Translations under genes and position numbers: made by a program | Shown: positions 1-5,699 of the stretch, piece by piece | How positions within the stretch are numbered: the first letter of the stretch is position 1 | Layout: each line of letters starts with the position of its first letter | From: DAOVRL01 sp023128595 | GTDB taxonomy: Bacteria > Planctomycetota > Phycisphaerae > Sedimentisphaerales > Anaerobacaceae | Reading direction: 5' to 3' | Assembly (NCBI GenBank): GCA_030628155.1 | Contig: DAOVRL010000199.1 | Location: 1-7,171 of the forward strand | DNA length: 7,171 nucleotides | Notes under the pieces: generated by a model | Databases searched by the model: none | What the model was told of the DNA's origin: nothing | The model's input: only the letters and a program-made list of their open reading frames with translations

Positions 1-32
1 AACGGTTCAGGGGGCATAAATTGCGTTTTTGT

Positions 33-120
33 GTCATTGTGAGGCCTTTTTCAAAGGCCGTGGCAATCTCAAACACTCGAAAATCGAGATTGCTTCGTCT
101 CTTCGCTCCTCGCAATGACG
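33..120. repeat. 88-bp imperfect palindromic intergenic repeat
   Basis: The outer arms at 33-44 (GTCATTGTGAGG) and 108-119 (CCTCGCAATGAC) are complementary at 11 of 12 positions. A second pair, GCAATCTC (63-70) and GAGATTGC (86-93), is perfect. An inner hairpin GGCCTTT/AAAGGCC lies at 43-59. The element would fold into a branched cruciform or RNA structure. Its right half, ending in ...CTTCGCTCCTCGCAATGACG, is of a type I recall as a dispersed non-coding repeat in many environmental bacterial genomes; that comparison is from memory. No reading frame here looks real. Confidence 0.75.
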
Positions 121-223
121 AAAAACGGCCAAAATTCAACATATCGCCTCGTGAACGGCTACCCAGATTTCTCCCGTTAAAAGGAGTGGTGGAAAACGGT
201 ATCGGGGTACCAGGGTATCAGCG

Positions 224-308
224 GTATCAGGATATCGGGAGATCAGGGGGTGCGTATCAGGATATCGGGAGATCAGGGGGTGCGTATCAGGATATCGGGA
301 GATCAGGG
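224..308. repeat. 30-bp direct tandem repeat, about 2.8 copies
   Basis: Two full 30-bp copies (224-253, 254-283) and a 25-bp partial copy (284-308) are identical where they overlap. Each begins GTATCAGGATATCGGGAGAT. Degenerate GGTATC motifs continue upstream (198-223), so the array was probably once longer or grew from that seed. Because the period is divisible by three, frames on both strands stay open and read as periodic peptides (reverse strand 'LISRYPDTHP'). These are most likely spurious. The stretch 121-223 between this array and the palindrome holds nothing else I can identify. Confidence 0.85.
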
Positions 309-533
309 ATTGAATTCCTTTGCATCTTCTGGGCCTTTTCGCGGCAGGGTCCCTTCGTGCCTTTGCGGCAGAATTCTCTCCATCTTGCCTCTGCGTTTTG
401 TGCATTCGTGTTGTCGTTTTACAGAAGTTTTACAGTCTTGTTTGTCAACCGTGGACCGGCTCATCTCGTCTGGAATAGCAGATAGAGCAAAATATTGAAA
501 CTCTCATAGAGTGAAATGAAAGGAGCCGAGAAG
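309..533. other. non-coding leader region with repeat-like low-complexity DNA
   Basis: No credible gene was found. The part 312-415 contains short echoed words: GAATTC at 312 and 371, GCGGCAG at 341 and 365, and variants of CTTCGTGCCTTTGCGG and GCCTCTGCG. This looks like decayed dispersed-repeat sequence. A perfect small hairpin ACTCT-CAT-AGAGT (500-512) lies just upstream of the Shine-Dalgarno AAAGGAG (519-525) of the next gene. TTGTCA at 442-447 resembles a -35 box, but no acceptable -10 box follows at the right distance, so no promoter is called. Confidence 0.5.
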
Positions 534-1046
534 ATGTGGATCGAAACGGCGAGAAGCAAATCTAAAAGTGTGGTTGTCCTGATGATTATAGCGGTTGTTG
601 GTGCCGGTTGTGGGTTTTCGCCGGACGCTGATGGCTGGCAAACAAGAAGCATTAACGAAGCCGGCACGGTCGGTGGGTGTCCCGGCGGGACTGTGGTGGT
701 CGGTCCACCAAGACAATTAGGCGGACAAGTACGGATTCGTATGGGTGACAGGCTGTGTGAGAACGTAGAATTTAGAATCGTCGCCGTTGACCAGGAGGGG
801 CGAATACGGCTTGGTGAAAGGACCGTAGAGCGGCGTTTTGACAGAAAGTTGCGATATACTCAGGTGGTGTTTTCAGGTATGCAGCTCAAGGGCATAAAGG
901 AGTTTCGACTTCAGTCACGACCTTATCAGCAAAAGACCGTGCGTGTTAGTCAGAAATCCTCACCTGCCACCAGTGCCGCTCAAAAGGCGCGATTGATCAA
1001 TGCGGCAGGCGAAGGAGACCTGTTTGCATCCAATTATTTCAACTGA
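534..1046 (+). CDS. small exported protein, possible lipoprotein, unknown function
   Basis: 170 residues. I chose the ATG at 534 because AAAGGAG (519-525) sits 8 nt upstream. The in-frame ATG at 516 lies before that site and has no comparable one. The N-terminus has a short basic region (residues 7-12), a hydrophobic stretch 13-25 (VVVLMIIAVVGAG) and Cys26. The cysteine position suggests signal peptidase II processing, but Gly rather than Leu at -3 makes the lipobox weak, so it may simply be secreted or anchored. The mature part is beta-prone with two more cysteines and contains 'IKEFRLQSRPYQ'. Similar 'IKEF..Q.RPY' tails occur, as I recall, in many uncharacterised planctomycete envelope proteins. 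The C-terminus is low-complexity. It stands alone on + and faces the EF-G-like gene convergently. Function unknown; existence and start well supported. Confidence 0.72.
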   Translation: MWIETARSKSKSVVVLMIIAVVGAGCGFSPDADGWQTRSINEAGTVGGCPGGTVVVGPPRQLGGQVRIRMGDRLCENVEFRIVAVDQEGRIRLGERTVERRFDRKLRYTQVVFSGMQLKGIKEFRLQSRPYQQKTVRVSQKSSPATSAAQKARLINAAGEGDLFASNYFN

Positions 1047-1111
1047 CGGGCCTATCTCTTCTACCGAATCGTTGTGCGTGCACTTGGCTATACGAGAAGG
1101 GGCAAAATAGC

Positions 1112-1132
1112 GCCAGTCCGATCACCACTGGC
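1112..1132 (-). terminator. weak candidate terminator hairpin between convergent genes
   Basis: GCCAGT (1112-1117) and ACTGGC (1127-1132) form a 6-bp stem with a 9-nt loop. Read on -, about 68 nt past the EF-G-like stop codon, the stem is followed by GCTATTTTG, a poor T-tract. The position between convergent genes is right, but stem and tail are both weak. A smaller TTCTC/GAGAA pair lies at 1178-1193. Nothing better was seen in 1047-1200. Confidence 0.22.
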
Positions 1133-1200
1133 CATTAACTAACGGGTATTCTTCCGCTCCGTGCTTGATTAGCAGCGTTCTCGGCAGTGAGAAATCCCGG

Positions 1201-3231
1201 TTAGTCGGTTTGTTTTGCTTTTGCGTGGGCGGCGACTATTTGCTGCTGGACGTTGGGCGGGACGAGCTCGTAGTGGCTTAGTGTCATTGAGTAGCTTCCT
1301 CGTCCGCCGGTTACGCTTTTCAACTGGCTGTTGTACTGCTTGACCTCGGCGAGGGGGACCTGTGCCTTTACGACGATGAAATTTCCGGCGAGCATGTCCT
1401 GACCGAGGACTCGGCCTCGCTTGGAGGCGAGGTCGCCGGCGATGTCGCCGATGTTCTCGGCGGGTATGGTGACTTCCATATTTACTATCGGCTCAAGCAG
1501 GACGGGCTTTGCCTTTTGAACGGCATCGACAAACGCACCCTTGCCGGCCGCGCGGAAAGCGACCTCCTTCGAATCGACGGGGTGGTGCTTGCCGTCATAG
1601 ACCGAGACCATAATATCCTGCAATGGAAATCCTGCGACTACGCCGGTCTGCATCACATCGTTGATTCCCTTGGCGACGGCGGGCTCGTACTGCCCTGGTA
1701 TTGAGGCACCGAAGATGTCCCAGCTAAAGAGGAGGGGCGGGTCGCTGTTGCGTTCGGCCGGCTCGACGCGAAGGTAAACCTCGCCGAATTGTCCTGCTCC
1801 GCCGGTCTGCTTTTTGTGTCGGTAATGTCCCTCGGCCTTGGCGGTGATTGTCTCGCGGTAGGGGATCTTCGGCTCTTTTGTTGTTACGGCGAGCTTTGAG
1901 CGGTGGAGCATTTTTTCGAGGGTAATTCGCAGATGCAACTCACCAAGTCCGCTGGCGACGAGCTCCTTGGTCTGCATATCGCGGCTGACCTTGAAGCAGG
2001 GGTCTTCCTCGCAGAGCCGGTCGAGGGCGGCGCTGATTTTTTGCTCGTCTCCTCTCGATGCGGGCTCGAGCGCGAGCGAGAACATCGGTTCGGGCACTGC
2101 GGGGATTTCAAATTCGCCGGCGGCCCTGCCGTCGTGAATGAGGTCGCCGGTTTTCAACTCATCGACTTTGGCGAGTGTTATGATGTCACCGGCAATACCG
2201 GCGTCGGTCTCTTTGTTTTCACCGCCCTGAGATTTGAGGATGTGGCCGGGGCGAATACCCTTTTTTTCGGCGTTTCGGAGGATATTTGTGTCGGACTTGA
2301 TAGTGCCGCTGAAGATTCGGATTGAGGAGTACTTCATGTTTGAGCGGGGGTCGAATCCGACTCTAAAGACCAATCCTGCCAGCGGGCCGGCGGGGTCGGG
2401 TTTTAGTTCGGTCGCGGTTTCGCCGTCTTTTAGCTCGGCGGCTTTGGCCTGGAGAGGTGAGGGCGTGTACTTTGCAACGAGGTCGAGAAGCTCGGTTACA
2501 CCGATTTCATTGCGGGCGTCGGTGAATACAATTGGGATAATGGTATTGGCTTTGAGGGCCTCGACGAAGACCGAGGCTATTTCCTCGGCGGAGATTTCTT
2601 CGCCTCCGAGATAGCTTTCCATAAGGTCGTCGTCGGCCTCGATAACGCTTTCGATAAGGTCGGTATGTGCCTGGGCGACGTCCATCACGGGAGAATCTCC
2701 GGTTTCGTTTTCGATGCAGTCGATGACGGATGCCTTGTCTGCGGCGGGGAGATTTGCGCATCGGCACTGGGAGCCGAAGGATTCCTGGACGGCCTTTATG
2801 AGATCGCCGAATGCGACGTTCTCTGCGTCCAATTTATTTATGACGATGACGCGGGGCATATTGGCCTGGGCGGCCAGCTCGAACATTTTTCGCGTGTTGG
2901 TTTCGATTCCGGTGGCGGCGCTTATGACAATTACGGCGGTTTCAGCGGCGGGAATGGCCTTTATGGCCGGTCCGATGAAGTCGGGGTAGCCGGGCGTGTC
3001 GATTATGTTTATGAGCTTGCCGGCGTGCTCGACGTGAACGATAGAGGATTGGATCGAATGCTGGTGCTCCTTTTCTTCGTCGTAGAAGTCGCAGACGCTG
3101 GTCTTCTCATCGACGCTGCCGAGGCGGTTTGCCGCACCGGTTTTGTGCAGGATTGCCTCGGCGAGGGATGTCTTGCCGCTGCCGCCGTGTCCCAAGAGGA
3201 CGATATTACGAATGTCGCCGGTATTAGCCAC
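1201..3231 (-). CDS. fusA: elongation factor G-like GTPase (EF-G2 type)
   Basis: 676 residues, full length for the family. Translation-factor GTPase motifs: P-loop GHGGSGKT (14-21), DTPG (78-81), NKLD (132-135). Domain II spans about 285-367. Domain III has LALEPASRGDEQK and GLGELHLR (428-435). Domain IV starts at IPYRETI (456-462) with KKQTGGAGQFGEV (473-485). Its tip loop KHHPVDSKE (548-556) keeps the histidine (His550) equivalent to the translocation-critical one of EF-G. Domain V has KRGRVLGQDM (604-613) and GRGSYSM (643-649). GHGGSGKT replaces AHIDAGKT, and the switch I 'RGITI' element reads HSIQSSI. Both match EF-G2-type paralogues such as Thermus EF-G-2 rather than housekeeping EF-G. 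It probably acts on the ribosome in the cytoplasm; its exact step is unknown. Start: GTG at 3231 with GGAG (3240-3243) 8 nt upstream and ANTGDIRN following. An in-frame GTG at 3303 lies upstream of the putative -10 box, so it is unlikely. It appears to be a single-gene unit. Confidence 0.95.
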   Translation of the reverse strand: MANTGDIRNIVLLGHGGSGKTSLAEAILHKTGAANRLGSVDEKTSVCDFYDEEKEHQHSIQSSIVHVEHAGKLINIIDTPGYPDFIGPAIKAIPAAETAVIVISAATGIETNTRKMFELAAQANMPRVIVINKLDAENVAFGDLIKAVQESFGSQCRCANLPAADKASVIDCIENETGDSPVMDVAQAHTDLIESVIEADDDLMESYLGGEEISAEEIASVFVEALKANTIIPIVFTDARNEIGVTELLDLVAKYTPSPLQAKAAELKDGETATELKPDPAGPLAGLVFRVGFDPRSNMKYSSIRIFSGTIKSDTNILRNAEKKGIRPGHILKSQGGENKETDAGIAGDIITLAKVDELKTGDLIHDGRAAGEFEIPAVPEPMFSLALEPASRGDEQKISAALDRLCEEDPCFKVSRDMQTKELVASGLGELHLRITLEKMLHRSKLAVTTKEPKIPYRETITAKAEGHYRHKKQTGGAGQFGEVYLRVEPAERNSDPPLLFSWDIFGASIPGQYEPAVAKGINDVMQTGVVAGFPLQDIMVSVYDGKHHPVDSKEVAFRAAGKGAFVDAVQKAKPVLLEPIVNMEVTIPAENIGDIAGDLASKRGRVLGQDMLAGNFIVVKAQVPLAEVKQYNSQLKSVTGGRGSYSMTLSHYELVPPNVQQQIVAAHAKAKQTD

Positions 3232-3290
3232 TTTTTGGTCTCCAAAGAACTTGTTTGAACGTTTCGGTTCGGGCGTTTCCGAAACAAGTG

Positions 3291-3319
3291 ATAATACAAC
3301 CACCGGTCGTGGGCGACAA
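3291..3319 (-). promoter_or_regulatory. sigma70-like promoter of the EF-G-like gene
   Basis: On - the order is TTGTCG (-35, 3319-3314), a 17-bp spacer, then TATTAT (-10, 3296-3291). This predicts a transcript start near 3284 and a leader of about 53 nt before the GTG at 3231. Four of six -35 bases and five of six -10 bases match the consensus, with optimal spacing. The leader carries the Shine-Dalgarno GGAG. Prediction from sequence only. Confidence 0.5.
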
Positions 3320-3377
3320 GCGATTTTTGGGGGAAATTGGGCGTTTGGGCGTTTTGTGGTGTTGTGGGGGGATAGTT

Positions 3378-3412
3378 CGTATTGCGTATCTCGTATTGCG
3401 TATCGCGTATTG
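3378..3412. repeat. five tandem 7-mers (CGTATNN)
   Basis: CGTATTG, CGTATCT, CGTATTG, CGTATCG, CGTATTG run without a gap, equivalent to a 14-bp unit repeated 2.5 times. The array lies in the 224-bp gap between the small Cys-rich gene and the EF-G-like gene, about 60 bp upstream of the predicted -35 box. The reverse-strand translation (IRDTQYEIRNTNY) is of a kind I recall as spurious peptides from short intergenic repeats in planctomycete genomes. The flanking DNA (3320-3377) is G/T-rich on + with GGGCGTTT echoed twice. Confidence 0.7.
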
Positions 3413-3455
3413 GGGAGGGCATGACGGGCGTGGTACTCTTTTGGGTCTGTTTTGT

Positions 3456-3953
3456 TTAGTAGGTGTTTAGGGAGTTGTGGATGGTTTTGTAAGGGGGGAG
3501 GAGTGTTGGTGTGATTTTGCAGTTTTTGCAGGCCCAGTGGAAGAGGATTTTCTGGTCTTGGTCGGGGAGGCTATTTGGGGTGTAGGGTCGGCGGATGTAC
3601 TGCTCGATGCAGCAGGGGGGATAGCCGAAGAGGAAACCTTCGAATCGTTGGGTTTCGGGGGACTTGTCTATCGGCGCGTTTGCGAAGCGCTGCTCGTACA
3701 ATTCGAGGTAGGCAGGCGCTCGGCTGAAAATCGTCTCGATGACTTTCTTGCCGGTCTTTACGGTTCGGGTGATTTGCCTTGTGAGCAGGCCCATCTGCTG
3801 CAGCGATCCAAAGCCGGTGTCGTCGAGAGGTTTTTCCCATCTGCTGAGCGGTTTTAGCCCTTGACAGGTAAGGAGGGCAAGGTATGCCAGCTCAAAATCG
3901 ATGTCTTTGAGAGCGCGAATGCAACTTCTGGCCTGAGGTGATTCAGAATCCAA
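3456..3953 (-). CDS. small Cys-rich hypothetical protein (CC ... CxxC)
   Basis: 165 residues. The start is TTG at 3953 with AAGGGG 7 nt upstream. No in-frame ATG lies between it and the stop codon at 3978-3980, so TTG is the only sensible start. The N-terminal half looks helical and has no signal peptide, suggesting a cytoplasmic protein. The C-terminal half holds GYPPCC (110-115), HWACKNC (139-145) and then LLPPYKTIH (151-159). The two cysteine pairs could bind a metal such as Zn or Fe-S; this is inference. From memory it resembles the uncharacterised DUF483-type proteins with a 'G.P.CC' motif, but I cannot confirm that. It starts 32 bp after the three-module paralogue on the same strand and is probably co-transcribed with it. 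No function is proposed. Confidence 0.65.
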   Translation of the reverse strand: MDSESPQARSCIRALKDIDFELAYLALLTCQGLKPLSRWEKPLDDTGFGSLQQMGLLTRQITRTVKTGKKVIETIFSRAPAYLELYEQRFANAPIDKSPETQRFEGFLFGYPPCCIEQYIRRPYTPNSLPDQDQKILFHWACKNCKITPTLLPPYKTIHNSLNTY

Positions 3954-3985
3954 GTTGCCACCCCTTGCATTGGCCGTTCATCGGA

Positions 3986-5653
3986 TCAGTCCTGGTTCGG
4001 GTCGGTACATTCCAGCCATTTGTCGGCAGAGTCTGCGAAATCGGTGAAGTTCTGTCGGCAGTCTTTATTCGAATCGCCGGGCAGATAGAGCGTGCCTAAA
4101 TCGCCGCAGTGACGGGGCATTTCGAGTATTTTGACCAAGAGGGCTAAATCAATTCTTCCGGCGTGCTGCGGCTCGCCACCGGGTTGCCAGAGGCCATGAT
4201 AACTGAATGAGCCGTGCCTCATATAATGGATCGTGATACGATCTATGTAAATAGAAACGCCCAGCTTTGGATTTACGACCGCCGAGCCACCCATATTGAC
4301 TGATTCGCCGCAGATAGGACAATACTCGAGGCCCCATTGGTCCAACTCGACCTTATAAGTTCCTGCCGGTGGTGGGTGGCCACTATACACGGGCAGTTCA
4401 TCGATAACGGCAGCACATTGTTTGGCAAGTTCGATACCGTCGGGCGTGAGGTCATCATCCTGGTCGGGGTCGTGGAGGTTGTAGCCGGCTGCGAGTTCTT
4501 CGCTGTCTGCGAGCAGGTCGGCGTCGAGGTCGTTGGCATCCGGTGCCAACTGCCCGACGGGTTTGACGACATAGTCGAGCGGCAACTGATGCTCGTTGGG
4601 GTCGTGAGGATAACGCAGTTCAAGGACCCTGAGCAGTCGCGGGATATTTACTCTGCCTTTGTGATCATGGCCATAACAATCGAACGAGCCGTGCTGCATA
4701 TAGTGCAGCGCCAGATCGGGCAAGAACATTCTATCCAGAGGGTCGTTGGGGTCGGGATATTTCATGGCGAGTTTTGGGTTGATGATTTCCCAGCCGCCCA
4801 TATGAATATCCTGTCCGCAAACGTAGCACCGCTCAAGTCCATCGAGGGCGTGCTCGACTTTGTAGATTTCATTGGTGTCGGGGGGCGTAGGCCAGAGCGG
4901 ATAGGAAGGCAACTCTGCGACGACGGCGGCGCAGCGTTTGGCCAATTCTATGCCATCAGGTATTTCATTGCGGTTCTGATCGGGGTCGAAGGGTTTGTAG
5001 CCGATGGCCAGTTCTTCTTTGCCGGCGAGTAAATCTGCATCGGCGTCCTGAGCTACGGGCAGTTGATGGTCGTTCGGTTCATAAGGCAGACGCAGCTCCA
5101 GCGCCTGCAATAAGGCGGGCAGGTCGAGTCTGCCGCTATGTACAGTGCCGGCGTAACTGAATGAGCCATGTTCCATATAATGAAGCGAGATGAAAGGGCA
5201 CGCAACCGTCAAGTGGTGCTTTGGGTTGACGATTTCCACAAATCCCATGTTGACTTGCGTTGGGCAATAGTCGCAGGTCTCCAAGCCGAAAGTCCAATGC
5301 TCTCTTTTATACGTTTCATCGGGCCCTGCTTCACCTTCGAACGGCAGGTCATTGATGTCCGCCGCGCAGAGTTTTGCTAATTCGACACCATCGGAAGTGC
5401 CGTTTCGGTTTTGGTCGGGCTCGAAGTCCAGATAGGCAAGAGCAGCTTCTTCGGCATCAGCGAGCAGGTCCGCGTCGGCGTCTGCGGCCACGGGTAGCTG
5501 GTGTGGGTCCGGGCCCGGTGCGCCAAGAGCCTTATGGAGAGTTACTCCTGCTCCGAGGGTGATTGCGGCGGCGGCGCCGGCGGCCACAAAGCGACGTTTT
5601 AGTTTTCTGCTTTTTCTGGCCTGTCTTTGTTTGGCCCTTCTTAGTCTCCTCAT
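3986..5653 (-). CDS. secreted three-module Ca-loop/CxxC/HYMxHGSFSY protein, dockerin-like tail
   Basis: 555 residues. The start is ATG at 5653, with GGAGG (5661-5665) 7 nt upstream and the same N-terminus as the upstream paralogue. The in-frame codons up to 5746 overlap the preceding gene and are not conserved. Residues 1-21 carry 13 Arg/Lys, a hydrophobic segment covers about 22-39, and A-L-G (42-44) before Ala45 could be a signal peptidase site. Three modules follow (about 49-193, 194-352, 353-512). Each has a DxDxD loop (58-69, 203-214, 375-386), a second DPDQ...DG-E loop, ELAK-x-C (Cys96, 241, 413), CxxC (127-130, 276-279, 445-448), NMG or HMG, NPK and HYMxHGSF (from 158, 317, 476), ending in GR(L/V/I)(D/N). 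The tail GDSNKDCRQNFTDF (526-539), then WLECTDP, resembles one half of a type I dockerin, usual in planctomycete exported proteins. The Asp loops suggest Ca binding and the Cys/His core a metal site; both are inferred. Probably extracellular or periplasmic. Function unknown. Confidence 0.85.
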   Translation of the reverse strand: MRRLRRAKQRQARKSRKLKRRFVAAGAAAAITLGAGVTLHKALGAPGPDPHQLPVAADADADLLADAEEAALAYLDFEPDQNRNGTSDGVELAKLCAADINDLPFEGEAGPDETYKREHWTFGLETCDYCPTQVNMGFVEIVNPKHHLTVACPFISLHYMEHGSFSYAGTVHSGRLDLPALLQALELRLPYEPNDHQLPVAQDADADLLAGKEELAIGYKPFDPDQNRNEIPDGIELAKRCAAVVAELPSYPLWPTPPDTNEIYKVEHALDGLERCYVCGQDIHMGGWEIINPKLAMKYPDPNDPLDRMFLPDLALHYMQHGSFDCYGHDHKGRVNIPRLLRVLELRYPHDPNEHQLPLDYVVKPVGQLAPDANDLDADLLADSEELAAGYNLHDPDQDDDLTPDGIELAKQCAAVIDELPVYSGHPPPAGTYKVELDQWGLEYCPICGESVNMGGSAVVNPKLGVSIYIDRITIHYMRHGSFSYHGLWQPGGEPQHAGRIDLALLVKILEMPRHCGDLGTLYLPGDSNKDCRQNFTDFADSADKWLECTDPNQD

Positions 5654-5699
5654 TTTTCTTCCTCCCTGTGTGGGGTCGAGAATAAGTTGTTTTTCACTC

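Noticed and set aside
131..162. CxxC motifs of the paralogues as haem c binding sites
   Set aside because: None of the five CxxC motifs is followed by His (next residues are Pro or Gly), so c-type haem attachment is not supported.
224..308. CRISPR array
   Set aside because: The 30-bp units are directly adjacent with no unique spacers, and no cas genes are present.
136..405. Reverse-strand 89-residue reading frame with repeated LISRYPDTHP, and overlapping + strand frames across the same repeats
   Set aside because: The periodic peptide follows from a 30-bp DNA repeat divisible by three. There is no ribosome site and no conserved non-repeat part.
3009..3422. 137-residue - strand frame overlapping the EF-G-like start and the heptamer array
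   Set aside because: It lies mostly in a wrong frame of the GTPase gene, and its start is made of repeat DNA (IRDTQYEIRNTNY).
3969..4008. Possible N-terminal extension or fusion of the small Cys-rich gene with the upstream paralogue
   Set aside because: An in-frame stop codon at 3978-3980 closes the frame, so the genes are separate.
4337..5032. Long + strand frames opposite the repeat proteins (also 5559-6173 and 6249-6842)
   Set aside because: They are antisense shadows. The - strand has matching modules, ribosome sites and start contexts in both paralogues.
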